64,000 bases of DNA. It comes from Ignelater luminosus. Taxonomy: Eukaryota; Arthropoda; Insecta; Coleoptera; Elateridae. Position numbers and translations under genes: made by a program. The stretch spans positions 62,001-126,000 of the forward strand of contig VTPC01000793.1 of the NCBI GenBank assembly GCA_011009095.1, read 5' to 3'. Shown here piece by piece: positions 22,561-35,131 of the stretch; the first letter of the stretch is position 1, and every line of letters starts with the position of its first letter. The notes under the pieces were generated by a model, which was not told the origin of the DNA, did no database searches, and saw nothing but the letters and a program-made list of their open reading frames with translations.

Positions 22561-23959
22561 TTAAAAGTACATGGAGAAATTTCCTGTCTTATGTTCATCT
22601 TGATTACGATGGCAGATATACGAAAATATTATCACTAAGTAGGCTAGAAAACAAAAGGAATAATAAGACAATATACTAACAATTCTATATTTGATTGTAT
22701 GAATATTGTTATAAATTGTGCATTTTATACGGCATTCCGATTCCCCTTTTCTCTTATAATAATTAAGCAAGGATAAAATAATTGTTTGATAACTTGAATT
22801 CAGAAGTTTACCCTTCATGACAGCGAAATTGGTTTCTAATTTTTTACACGGTTCTTAAAAAATACACGAGTTCGCCTTAGAATTAACTTTTATTACTTTT
22901 ACTACTCACTTAAACTACAAAATATAATTTTCTAATTCACCCCCTGCTTAAATAGAAGGCTTAACGTTTGAATTTATTATTATAAACTCTCAAATCATTA
23001 ATTAAATAGGTACTGTGGAATTTTAATTAAAATTATTTACAAAAAACTTAGGATTGTGCCTTAGTAACCGACTTCCAAGAACAATTTACTAACCGTTATT
23101 TAAGAATTTGTTTTATCATGCTATATAAATTAAAAATGCCTTTCATGTACTTTTATTACTATTCCACATTATCCTTATAAAAACGAAATGCCAAACAGAC
23201 CTTTGAAAAAATGTCAAGATAACATAATTGAAAATCGAATTAGTTTAGAAAGTTCGTTATATAAAGGTAATCAAGATTTATCGTCGAATCTTTTTTTTTC
23301 TCTAAATGTATTGCTAGTCAAGATCGAAATCTTCTCATCGGCGAAAAGGTCGGTTAGATTATTAAAGACTCATCGCGGCTATCACATATAAAATATAATG
23401 GGTAAGGAATGCGGCACTTCTATTAATTTTGTCTTTTATCTTCCACTTTCTTTTCTTCTATTATGCAAATTAAAATGCCGCGAAACGAATTTAAAGAGTC
23501 CGTAAAAAAATTTATTTCTCATTGTCTTCCTGTAGGTAATGTAACGAGTATGAAGAATTGCGATTAGCACATTGTAATGAAGACACCTAAAATAATAGAT
23601 TAGTTTTGATGATAAACATTACAGTAAAAGTTAATAAAAGTGCGTTTTATGAGATTGTTATCTTTTAAATTAAAAATTGTTACAAAAAGCCGTAGTCTGA
23701 TATATGATGCTGTGTAACTGCATTGTTGGAAAAATAAACTGAATGTGCCTGTTAAATGTTCAAAGTTGTGACAAATGCGCATCCCTTCGTTGGATGAAGG
23801 TTAATTAAAAATTAGACGTCCGTCGCCGAAATTAGGACGTCCTTGTACTATATGAAACGCTGTTCTCAGAAGGATAAGTAAAGCCTGGTATTTTTAAGGG
23901 TAACCAAAGAAATAAAAAAATGACGAAAGAGACAAGAAAAATGAAAAGAAATAAATTTT
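22561..23959. other. AT-rich spacer
   Basis: Open frames of 60-85 codons are scattered on both strands without recognisable features. No element edge was found. Confidence 0.5.
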
Positions 23960-24900
23960 ACGAAAACTGCAATATCTGTTAAAAAACCTAGGATCATCGG
24001 CGACTTTGATTGATAGATTCGCCATCGCTTTTTCCAGTCGGTAATACGTTCCTTGTGGAGTAGCACTTACCTTTTTTAATTTTGAATAGGCTCCTTGCTT
24101 CATCCTGAAGTATCTCTCTGAGATGTATGACTCAAGAATTTGAAAATACTGTTTGGGCAAGAACGTTCTCGGCTTGTGGGTCAACCTTCACGCCATATCT
24201 TGCCAAAAACCTGGGTTACATCTAGAAAGATTTCTGAACAGACTTCTTTCTCTTTTAACGATTTTGTATTATTATGTTATTAATTCCGTGCACTTGATCA
24301 ATTGTAAAATGTTTATTTCTAAGCCCACACTGGTGGATATGATAGGATTAATTGTTTTTCTTTGGTGATTGGTTTGAATAACTTCAGATAGAAGGAAATT
24401 GGCCTATGTAGAAGACAAAGCTTCGTGTGGGGGTTTTCTAGATTTAAGGATCGTAATGAACTCTGCTACTTTACACAGCCTAGCTACGTTTTTCAATCTG
24501 AAAGCAGCGCTTACAAGGTGGTCAGTTTAATTATGGCTTTTCTTGAAAGTTGCTTTAGTATTTCACCGTTTTCTGGTTGAAGTGAGGCTGATTTCCTTTT
24601 CTTCTTGTTAGAATTAATTCTTCTCAAAATGGCTCATTTTTTTGTTCCCTATTTGATTGTTGGAGACTTCTTTCTAAGTGATTTTTTAGCCTAGCTTCTG
24701 TCTTGTCTTATTGGAGGATCTGCGTTATTGATCTTCTTAATCTTTTGGTTGCTTCTAGTGAAAGTAATTGGAACTGCTGTCAACTGTTAGTTCTTTCAAG
24801 CATTTTTGATTTGCTGGATGTTCCTTTTGATCCTATGATTAATGCTATTCAGGGCCGTTTCCTTCTATGGAATTCTGGATTGTTTCCATTTTCGCCTTAG
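23960..24900 (-). pseudogene. Jockey-like LINE reverse transcriptase remnant
   Basis: Read on the minus strand from about 24900 down: a helical KRNIQQIKNA segment, then NNADPPIRQD (linker before the RT), ILKQLSRKAIIKLT, RPISFYLKLF, HQCGLRNKHFTIDQVHGINN, KEVCSEIFLDVTQVFGKIW (the motif A region, where LDVTQVF replaces the usual LDVxxAFD), LPKQYFQILESYISERYF and ATPQG. It is broken by several frameshifts and stops. After PQG it jumps to a DWKKRWRIYQSK segment that normally lies well downstream, so the YADD catalytic region is deleted. Only the RT is covered. No endonuclease was recognised upstream. Confidence 0.75.
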
Positions 24901-26850
24901 CTTCCCTCTTTCTGAGTTTAGGTCTCTAATTCCTTCTCGATATTCTCCCAATGTGCCTGTTGGATGTTCTTTCACCGTCTTGCCCATCTATGGTGCGCGA
25001 TGGAACTTGTTAGCCTCCAATCCTTTCAATCTTTTTCCTTCCTTTTGTCCAATACCTCGGCATCTTTTCACTGTGAGTCTTCCTCCGTTTCTATGCCCAG
25101 GCTGCGCCGGGCCTGATAGTTTGAACATCCGAAAAATGGTGGTTGTCGACCAGTTATCTTCAATGTCTGTTCAGTAGAATCGTCTTGTGTGTTATTTTTA
25201 GTTTACTCGTTTTTATCATTGTTTGTTGTGCATGCCACAACCAGGCCGTGTGGCAGTTATTGATTCTTTGCATCTCTTTAGCAACCGAGCAACCTTGATT
25301 TATCTTTTTTTTTGTTTCTTGCCGTTCTTGGTAGGATAGCTTCTCTGACATTCCACTCTATTTTTAAAAATAATCTAGTTAGGAGCGGTTATTGAAATCA
25401 GAATTTTTGTTTTCGCCAGTGAATTCTTCTTGAAAATTAGACCAATAATACACAGTCGAATTTGGAACACCCTGTAAAAGGCAGATTCACACGAAAATAA
25501 TTTTATAACGTAAAGGTTATCTTTCTATTAAAACTTTGCACACTAATATTATTTGGTGTTAATTTCTTAACTTGATACTATTAAAAGCACGAGAATTAAG
25601 AATTTTCTAGTCGATTTAACATCAAAATTGAATGTCAACAAATTGAAATAATAATCAAATATGTTTTTGGGAGCACAGTGATAGGTAAGAATATGTTTTT
25701 AGACATTTACAAGGACGCTGATTTAATTTTAAATAGAAGGAAAATAAAAAGCAGCTATTGTGGATGATACAACGAAAAAGTAGATAAAACAACCATAATT
25801 ATACGCAATTTATCATTTTTATAGATTTTTAAACAGTCTTAACTCGCAACCCACGACTTTGCTTTTACATTTTACTGTTTATGAAGATGATTTTTTCATG
25901 CTCTTCAGTTTCATTTTCACACCTGTTTTAGAATTTAACATTTCAAACGGATTGTTGGGAAAACGGATTTGTAAAAACTAATAATAGTAAATTAAAATTG
26001 ACTTTAAGATAATAATTTTACTAACAATACTTCCCTGTTATTCTTTAGATAAGTAAGCAAAAAAATAAATGCGATGCAGGTTATGTTTCAAGGGTAAAAT
26101 AAACAAGCTCTGAAAGTACAGTTTTATTTAAAGGAAAACTTGCAAAATTAATTACAAATGTAAAATTATGAAGATAATTATTTCTCTTGGTTAATGATGT
26201 TATTTATCAATTACGTATGGGTGATAAGAGAAATTCATAATACCTGCCATACGTATTCATTGGCGCAGTAAGCATCTTACCTATGGTGCCCCTGAATGCC
26301 ATCGACGTTCGAAAACTGTTACACCTTTACGCTACTATATTTTATACTAATCAGGAACGCGTGAAAAATCTCTCAACTGTTTATTATTTACAGTTTATGA
26401 CACAATCACAACAAGGAAGAGGAAATCAAAATTGAACTATGACTACTAACGCCCATAATAGTCAGGCAATTAATAATTGATATTTTTTTGGAACCACAAA
26501 TCACTTATTAGTGTTTGTCGGCGGATTAAATGATAACGACCGTTTAAATTTTAGTAGGAATAATAAGCTTATCAGGTAGTAGATTGAGGAACAGAATTGT
26601 AGTAAAGATTTACCGGCAGTTTTTCTTAATTAAATTCTGGGTTATTCCATTTTCAATTAGCAAATGGTGGTTGTCGCATGGTTTTCGATTTTGACGATTT
26701 TTTGCGGATAGTCTGAAAAAGGTACAAAAATATTTTTTTGATTTTTAGAAATCTGCAGTTTTTGTGCTACCTGCCTACCAAGGACGTTATTGCTCTAATT
26801 TTTCAAGAAAAATGCGTCAATGAAAACAATGATTTGATAACTTTTATTTT

Positions 26851-26882
<32 letters not shown>

Positions 26883-27395
26883 GACTTCAATCAATATGTT
26901 CCTACTTACCATCTTATAAGAGAATCAAGCTCGCCTTTTCCCGGAATAGAAATACTAGGCGGGAAACCTGGACGTAGGAATAAAAGACAAAAACTTCTTT
27001 GATGATGCTGATTAATTAGGTTAGGGTTACGATACGAACCCTCCAAAACTAGAATTAGATGGAATTCGTCAAAAAGCAAGGAGAAATCTAGGTCTGGGAC
27101 CTAACGCAGCACCTAGCACAGAATAACATTCTTGCGTGGCAGAAAAAGTAATGTACTCGTGGAGCATACGGCTGCAAAGAACAACTTCTTACCAAAAAGT
27201 TTCCCTCATGTTCAATCTAAATCGACGAAACTTTGTCGACATAAACTTTTTGGCATAAGACTCGGCCGACCATTAACAACAATTAAATATTTTGATAAGT
27301 AAAATTGCGTTTTTTTTTTAAGTTTTCAATCTACAACTAAACTATACATTGTTGAAATATAGAATGTATGTCACCGAACACCCTGTATAGAGAAT
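24901..27395. other. Spacer with scattered repeat ends
   Basis: The first 450 bp may be upstream jockey-element sequence but could not be aligned to any domain. ACACCCTGTA-type strings occur at about 25467 and 27379 in the same orientation. A TAA/AAT repeat is annotated separately. The plus-strand frame 24842-25177 is open for 111 residues but resembles no family. Confidence 0.45.
26851..26878. repeat. (TAA)n microsatellite
   Basis: About nine copies of the TAA trinucleotide. Confidence 0.95.
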
Positions 27396-27399
27396 ATAC

Positions 27400-27690
27400 A
27401 TCAACTAGGAAATTACTTCTATGAACAGGATAACGAAATCATCCAAAATATTACACAAATAGATTTAACTCGTTTAAAAGACAGAAAGTCTGAAATAACC
27501 ATCACTAGCACGCAAAAAAGGATTAAAACTTGAAAATTCATGATAATTCACGGAAGATACTCAACGGTCCTATCGGATCCCAAAGTGAATGCAAATGCGT
27601 CACTGACCTGGTTAACAGGAGGCAACCTATTTGTCGAAACGGAAGGACACATTGACGCAATGCAGGATGCCATAGAAGGTATGAACAGTT
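27400..27690 (+). pseudogene. Non-LTR retrotransposon C-terminal fragment
   Basis: The plus-strand frame gives EQDNEIIQNITQIDLTRLK, a TGA where a Trp is expected, MIIHGRYSTVLSDPKVN, then ASLTWLTGGNLFVETEGHID and AMQDAIEG. The GxLFxETEGxxxAxQD pattern is one I recognise from the region after the RT in a class of invertebrate non-LTR elements, possibly R2/R4-like. The RT core itself is not present upstream. Short and eroded. Confidence 0.5.
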
Positions 27691-27699
27691 CCTGTCGAC

Positions 27700-28141
27700 T
27701 ACTAAAAATAATTTTTCTTTTATTGTTATTACTTCAATAAATAATTTTATTATTGAAAGGACCAACTCTGAATTTGGCGTGCATTTTGGTTTTTTCGATA
27801 TTCATCACCCTTTTCTTTATTTTGAATAGCTTACTAAAAACTTCTTAGCTCAATTAAGACTCGAAATACTAAAGGCAGACTCATTAATCTAGATTCGGTA
27901 ATTCTGACGAAAAATAAAAATTTGTAGATTTCCTGACTTAAAAAGGTCATGTTGCATGTTTGAACGACAACGTTTAATACATGTTCTCAGAGTTAGGTTT
28001 GAACAGGCAAGCCATACCTTAATGTCTAGATTTTTGAACTTGAGTGGACTACTCGGACTCTTTCGAATTACCCCGGCTTTCCGAAACATATGTAGCAGGA
28101 ATCTAATAAAATTTTTGGATATGACTGTGTTTTTCTTTATT
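27700..28141. other. Spacer left of the LINE
   Basis: Open frames on both strands near 27889-28158 show no recognisable features. The stretch ends at the LINE target duplication. Confidence 0.5.
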
Positions 28142-28201
28142 AAATAACCAAAATGCACTATGTGGAGTTGCGTAGAAAACAGAACAATTAGAACAGGATA
28201 A

Positions 28202-28657
28202 AAGGAAGAATAACTTAGTTATTTCAGGTTTAACGACAATCAAGAAAGATGAAACGGAACAAAAAAAAGAATTACAAACTTTTATAAAAGAAAAACTTAA
28301 CGTAGATGCAAAAATAAAAAGCATAAAAAATTCAGGAAATAAACGATATATATAATAGAAATAAGATCTTTGGATGAAGAAATAAACATATTAAGAAATA
28401 AAAATAAGCTAAGACGTGTTAAACATAAGATAATACATATTAATGATGACTTAACTAAGAAAGAAAGAGAAATACAGAACAAAATAAAAGAGAGGGCAAA
28501 TGGTGAGAAAAACAAAGGAAATAGAACCAAGATAGGATACAAAAAATTGATAATAAATGGAAAAGGATGGAAATGGGATCCAGAAGAAAACGACTTAAAG
28601 GAAATAAAAACTCAAAGCATAAAACGGCAAAAAACTAAGAAGCGATTCAAGGACTAA
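28202..28657 (+). pseudogene. LINE ORF1 remnant
   Basis: One frame gives RKNNLVISGLTTIKKDETEQ and then KELQTFIKEKLNVDAK. After a frameshift near the TATATA string at 28347, the next frame continues EEINILRNKNKLRRVKHKI, INDDLTKKEREIQNKIKER and KLIINGKGWKWDP to a stop at 28657. The pattern (LVISGL with an acid-rich helix, then INDDLTKKER) is typical of the RNA-binding ORF1 protein paired with insect endonuclease-RT LINEs. The N-terminal coiled coil is missing through 5' truncation. It is followed eight bases later by the ORF2 start. Confidence 0.65.
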
Positions 28658-28664
28658 TACAACG

Positions 28665-31578
28665 ATGAACAACATGGCGATGCATATGGGAAAGAGAATG
28701 GATAAAACAAATACGAAAAAAACAAGAAAAGATAATACGAAAGAAGAGGAAGGAAATAGGACGAGAAAAAAAGATAAACATTATAGAAAGATAAGAATAG
28801 GCACATGGAATGTAAGAAGTATTACAGGGAAAGAAGAGGAGTTAGTAGAGGAAATGATTAAACACCAAGTAGAAGTTTTGGGTATTACTGAAACTAAAAA
28901 GAAAGAAAGCGGTATGAAACGAATACATAAGGGATACTGGTTATTCTGGGCAGGAGTCGAAGAAATAGAAAGAGCAAAATGTGGAGTGGGACTAATAATA
29001 GCCCCAAATAGGATAAAAGACGTTGCAAAGAATGAATATATAAATGAAAGAATATTAAAGATAGAAATAAAACTATTAGAAGAAACATGGACTATGATAA
29101 TAGCATATGGAGAAAACCAAGATGCAAGAAAAGATGAAAAAGACAAATTTTTTGAGAAGTTACAAAAAGAAATAGGCGACGGCGGAGAAAATACAATAGT
29201 TATAGGAGATCTAAATGGAAGCGTAGGGAAACAGAATGAAGGTATAGAAGAATACTTAGACAAACAAGGAGAACCAACTAAAAACAATAATGGAGAAAGA
29301 ATAATCGAAATAAGCATAGAAAATAATTTAATGATAGCAAATACGAAATTCAAGCATAGAGATCACCATAAATTTACCAGGGTCGAAGAAAGCAGGAAGA
29401 ATAAGTCAATCATAGATTACTTTCTAATAAGTAAACATAAATGGAAAAATGTACAAGATGTAAAAGTAACAAGACAAGCAGAGATAGGAAGCGATCACTA
29501 CCTGGTAAAGATGGATATGAAAGGGAAAGAAGAAATAAAAACAGATAAAAGAAGAGAGATAAAATCAAAAGCTGTAAACTGAAAGAAATGAATTGGAACC
29601 TGCATACGAGGTAGAAGAAAAATGGAAAAATTTCAAAAATATACTAAATACTGCAGTGGAGAGCTGTGGAAAAACGAAAATAACAAACAAAAAAATTAAA
29701 AGGACGGAATGGTGGAATACAGATATAAAATCAAAAATTAAAGATAAAAAACATGCACGGACAAGATATCTAAGCACAAGGAAGACAGAAGACTACGAAA
29801 AATACAAAGAAATAGGCAAAGAAGTAAAAACTGAGATTAAGAAAACGAAACAAGAATCGTGGATAAAATTTGGTCAAAAGGTGACAGAAAACTACAGGGA
29901 TAACCAGAAACTTTTTTACGGAATCCTAAAGCAACTTAGACAGAAAAAAGAATATAACATGATGAATATAAGAGGAAAAGATGGAAATATAATCACAAAA
30001 GAAAACCAAATAATGGAAAGGTGGAGACAGTATTTTGAAACACTAACAAAGTCGGAAATAACCACAGAGGAAATGCAAGAGGAGATAAACAACAATGAAG
30101 AAATAGAACAAATACAAGAAAAAGAAGTAATAGACGCCATACAAAAGTAATTAGGAATAGACAATATAAAACCGGAAATGATAAAGTATATGGAAGAAGA
30201 AGGAAATAACACAACTTACAGAATTACTGAACGAAATAATGAAGACCACAAAAGTCCAGATGAATGGAATGTAAGAATCGTACTACCTATACACAAGAAA
30301 GGAGATAAAAGAGTCTGTGAGAATTATAGAGGAATAACGCTAACAAGTGTACCTGCAAAAGTATATATAAGAATAATCGAAAAAAGAATTAGGAATAAGA
30401 TCGAAAATACAATAGAAGAGACCCAATGTGGATTTAGAGGTGGGAGAAGCACACAAGACCTAATATTTACGATAAGACAAGCAAGCGAAAAAGTTATAAA
30501 TAAAAACAGAGAAATACGTATGTGCTTTATTGACTTAGAAAAAGCATTCGATAGCATAAGAAGAGAAGACATGGAAAGCACTAGAAAGAAGAGGTATAGA
30601 TAAAAGGAATATTGAAGTAATAAAATCAATGTACAAAAATAACAGGAACACAGTTAGAACCAACAATGAAGAATCAAGAAAATTCGAAACAAAGATAGGA
30701 GTTAAGCAAGGATGTGTGTTGAGCCCTCTTTTATTCTCAATAGTATTAGACGAAGCAATAAAAGAAGCAAAGAAAAAAAAAAGAAGAAATTAAAATTGGA
30801 ATATTGGCAAATGGAACAAATAGAAATAAACGAACTTATGTTTGCAGATGATATTGCTATAATAGCAGATACAGAAAATAATCTATAGCATCATCTAGAA
30901 GTGTTAAAACAAGAATTGAAGAAAATAAACACGAAGATAAATATAGAGAAAACAAAAAGCATGATAATGTCAAAAGAAAATAAATCACACGGAAAACAAA
31001 TAGAACGAGTAAAAAGTAATAGAAAAATAGAAAAGGAAGTCAACGATAGAATGGGAAAAAGAGCAAGGATGTTGAATATGATGAAGACGACATTTTTAGG
31101 GAATAAAGAGATACCCAGTAAAATAAAAACTGAAGTAGTTAAAAGAGTGGTAAGACCGACAATCATGTATAGCAGCGAAACATGCACATTAACAGAGAAA
31201 TCTAAAACACGCCTGAATGCAATGGAAATGAGATTCTTAAGACGTATAGAAAATAAAACTAATAGAGACAGGATGATAAAAAATGATGAATATCGGAGAG
31301 AACTACAAATAGAACGCATATATGAAAAAATAGTAGAGGGACAATTAAGGTGGTTTGGACACGTGTGTCGTATGACAAAAGACAGACTAGTAAAAAGAGT
31401 GTACGAGTCGCGAGTGCCGGGTAAAAACAGAAAAGGAAGACCCAGAAAAACATGGAATGACGGTGTGCGAGAAGAAGCAGAGAAAAAGAGAATAAAATGG
31501 GAAGGAATCAAACAGGTAGCCCAGGACAGAAAACTATGGAAAGAAAAGTGTAAAAGAAACCAACTCCCCCAGCCTTAG
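28665..31578 (+). pseudogene. LINE ORF2: AP endonuclease plus reverse transcriptase
   Basis: ATG at 28665. The first 305 residues are an apurinic-type endonuclease: IRIGTWNVRSITGKEEELV, EVLGITETKKKE, NTIVIGDLNGSVGKQ, SIIDYFLISK and the catalytic EIGSDHYLV. A stop near 29580 and a frame change lead to the linker (29593-30150). Another stop follows, with loss of a few codons before GIDNIKPEMI. The RT follows with NYRGITLTSVPAKVY, CGFRGGRSTQDLIFTI, CFIDLEKAFDSI, a frameshift near 30590, GVKQGCVLSPLLFSIV, another frameshift near 30790, and the catalytic MFADDIAI at about 30838-30861. The C-terminus has LRWFGHVCRMTKDR and GRPRKTWNDGV and ends at 31578. RTE-related in style. It is recent enough to be nearly complete but needs several repairs to be open. 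Confidence 0.9.
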
Positions 31579-31631
31579 ACCTAACGGTAGAAAGGCATAG
31601 AATTAAAAAAAAATAACCAAAATCCACTATG

Positions 31632-33600
31632 AGAGATTATCAATTTCAACAGCAATCAGTTTTTGCAAGTTATCCTGAAGGTAAGTTTTTTGATTGATGC
31701 TTTTTTGATTATAAAACTCACTTTTCAAACCATAGCCCGGCCATTAATAAATAGGGGAATCACCGAACCTAAACGTCTTCCGTTACCCATACCACGTTTT
31801 GTTAGCGCGGGTTTTATGTACTTTAAACGATATGGGAGGCTCAATTTTATTACCTTCACAAACACGAATTGTTCAATCTTCGAACCATTAAACTTTTTTG
31901 TTGTGATATCTTCAAGTTACACAAGCATAGAAAACTGAAAATGTGCAACATTCTGCAAGATACGTAAATCGAATTTCTTTTCTTCTTTGCGTTGTTTTTT
32001 AAAGATACAAATTGACACTAATTTTTCGAAGAAAAAAGAAAGAAAAGATTTTACACTTCACAGCGAATTACACACTTTAAATTAAAATTAAATATTTGTT
32101 CCTATATCTGCCCACATTTTGTTTTGAACCACTTCAACTGCTAATTAAGTTAACTTTTTTCAGAAGTTGCTTGGGCGTTCAATGCCAAAGTGTCGTTTAA
32201 ATTAGAAATTGAGTTATTGGAATCCCAGTAATAATAGTCTGTTAGAGCAATTGCGTGGCATTTTAATTTGTAATTAATATTAGCAGAACTTGTAAAATAA
32301 GGTGATAGTCATTTACGATACGTTTACACGTTATAATAATTTTAATGATTTGGATTTTTCAAATTTCAAATGTCAAATCTGCATAATAAGATTGAACCAA
32401 AAGAAAATAAAAATGGGCAACCATCATTAACTATTTTATCGTCGATTTACAGTTGTTTTTTCGTCATCTGTGAAGATTATAATGTGGTATCTTCTGTTCT
32501 TATCAGACGAAGTTACGTAGAAATTGAATACTTTGATTGCATGTCAAAATATGTACAACAATGATCTTGACGTAATTGCCAATTATAAATTAAAAGTTCA
32601 CTTTTGAGTACTGAATATCGATAATTATTATTGTTCGTAGATAAAATCACGAAAATAAAGGTGTGTTTACCATTTTGTAACTACAATACATTAAAACAAT
32701 ATGAGCAATTTCGAAACCCTACCGGCAGCAGTATAAAATTTAAAAGATCGCTTTGTTTTGCCTTTAGTAGAGAATTTGTTTGAATTGAACTCGAATTTTA
32801 TATTGTTATGTATTATATGAACGTTCCTTGTTCACGCTTACATTTGTAAAAAATTCAACAATTAAAAGTGCTACCTAAGGTTCGATATTTATTGTTAAGC
32901 AGATTATTTAATTGTAACTTTTTTTATATGTATAAACAGCCATTCAACCGCAACAATCTGATTGCTTATATTATTGTCGTTCTATAGAAACAAGTTGCTA
33001 AATAATTGTAAACAGCTCTGCGTATAGTACAAGGCAATGTTACATAAATTTCGAAATATTTGAAAAGTAACATATTTTGATTTTCGTAATGTTTACAGTT
33101 TTTCTTTATAATATTGATTACATTTCTATTTAATTCTGTTTAACTTTGTGTGCTGTAAATAATATTGATTTTAGACTTTTGAACCCTGTGGTACACCATC
33201 TGTGGTTGTTACAGCTAGTATCCACAATCGGATCATTCCACATGTCAAATCGACACAGTTAGGAATTAAAATCTGATTTCTCAGAAGTGTTGTTACATAG
33301 CAACGAATATAACATTACAAAGAATTTTAATTTCTGTTCAAAAGTTATTAATTATTAATTATGTTAGTTTTTATCAAAATTTGTTGTGTTTCAAAATAAT
33401 TAACTTCCGTTTTCTCAGAATCAAAACCACACTTAAAAATTTTAAAATTTAAATTTTTCAACAAACAACAATTTTAAAATGTTGAAGAAATTCACAAAAT
33501 TACTTTGAATTACACCTCTCAAAGTTTCACATTTTGGGATCGTAATAGGATCAAGAGATAAGGCATTACAAGTTTCATATGTATGGAGAATCTGAGGTGG
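31632..33600. other. AT-rich gene-poor stretch
   Basis: No supported gene. The frame 31663-31938 (91 residues) directly right of the LINE has no recognisable domain. No element edges were seen. Confidence 0.5.
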
Positions 33601-33629
33601 GTAAAGTAAGCTAGTCAAATCCGGGAATC

Positions 33630-34220
33630 AGCAAATCGATCAAGACCATATTTTCGAGCTATCTAACAGTAATTTCGAGCTGTTTCAAAAATCAAAAAGA
33701 AAGCGAAAAACAAGGAAAAGCGATTTGACTAGCTTACCGGAATAAAGTAAGCACAAGAAAATCGTAACCCAAAAAGATAATTGCAGACTTTCCCAGAAAT
33801 TTCGAGCTTTTTACGAGCTAATTGTAGCTGACTTTTGTTTTTCCTAGGATCCACAATTCTTTGGAAAATCAAAAAAATTCTTTTCGGCGTAAAACTTAGC
33901 ACAACAAAATTCTTATCAACAGCGGTAATAGAACATATACTTTACATGAATTTCGAAATGTTTACTAGCTGACTCTTTCTACCTTTACATCTTCATTATA
34001 CCCATAGCGACTTGGAAAATTTATGAAATTCTACTTCCCGGTATGCAAAAAACGAAACAATAGATTGTACAGCTGGAGAGTTTGGTATCAGAATTTCGAG
34101 CTTTTTACGAGCTGGCACATAGTAATTTCGAGCTGATCGAAACCTTGTCATTTTCCAGAAAATCGAAGACAGTCCTTTTTAGTTAAAAAGTGAGCACAAC
34201 AAAATCAATATCAACACAAG
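33630..34220. repeat. Degenerate tandem repeat, period about 294 bp
   Basis: Two divergent units. The anchor ATTTCGAGCTTTTTACGAGC occurs at 33799 and 34093 (spacing 294), and GCACAACAAAAT at 33899 and 34194 (spacing 295). The short word TTTCGAGCT recurs at least five times. Non-coding. Confidence 0.6.
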
Positions 34221-35129
34221 TTTGAAACGAAGCGGATGGATGAATGAAAGAGGAGCGATAAGATTTCTTCTGAAGTATTTAAATTTCAATAATATTTTCA
34301 TTTGGACAATTTTTCTATCTGAAGCCTAATGATCCTAGGAATGACGTAACGGTTAACTTTCATTCGGGAAGTATAGTATTTCTGTGGACATGTTTCAGAT
34401 GTTTGTTTTGTATTTCTTACAAGCCATTCAGTTGCAGGTAATCAACAAAATAAAGAATCTAATTAGAGTCTTTGCTGCATTATAGTAGGTTCCTAATTTG
34501 TATCGTGAATGCGTTTGGGCTGTTTATATGTTTTGGTGTCTCTCTACATTGTGCAACTGAAAAATCATTGTTTCGAAGAATCAGGAAAATGGGCGACGAA
34601 TGCTATCAATAAAAGTGGAAAGATTCCTCAACCTTATTTCAAGATTAATTTATAATTTATTAATTTTGAGATGTGAGAAGAAGAAGATTTATTGCTATTA
34701 TTGTTGGAAATTGTTCCTCATAGTGGGGTACAGGAATCAGATAAACAGGACAACATATTCTGATCTCACAGTTGGCCTCATTCTTATTTCATTGCATAAA
34801 CTGATCGAGTAATTTGTTTACACATCAATACTGTTCCTCTGTTTTGCCAGCTTTTGATTGAATTTAAAAAGTAATGACAATGATTTACTTGACGTTTGCT
34901 TGTTGCTTATTTATTCATTAAGCTCGACACAAAGATTAAAGCTTCCTTACGTGATTGAAAACAGCGCTAGGGGCACGACATACGGTGTCAAACCATCGTC
35001 AAGCAAGACTTCTCCAACTCTGCTTGCCTTTTACTATACTTTTGATGTTGATTTGTTTCAATTTTATCTAATTTTATAAAAACGAATGTAAATTTCTTTA
35101 TTTCTCATTTTAGACCTAATGATGTTTTA
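34221..35129. other. Spacer left of the Tc1/mariner-type element
   Basis: Two plus-strand open frames of about 70 codons show nothing recognisable. Confidence 0.5.
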
Positions 35130-35131
35130 TA

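Larger units (their letters stand above)
28142..31631 (+). mobile_element. 5'-truncated LINE with 21-bp target duplication
   Basis: Identical flanks of 21 bp, apart from one base, lie at 28142-28162 and 31611-31631 (both start AAATAACCAAAAT). The insert ends in an A-rich tail before the right copy and begins within the coding part of its first reading frame. These are the hallmarks of target-primed reverse transcription with 5' truncation. The coding strand is strikingly A-rich. Two reading frames (ORF1-like, ORF2) are annotated inside. Confidence 0.85.

Noticed and set aside
28297..31511. Many long minus-strand open frames with Phe/Leu/Ser-rich, membrane-like text across the LINE
   Set aside because: They are the reverse complement of the A-rich LINE coding strand, whose T-rich complement rarely forms stops. 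The plus strand carries the conserved motifs.
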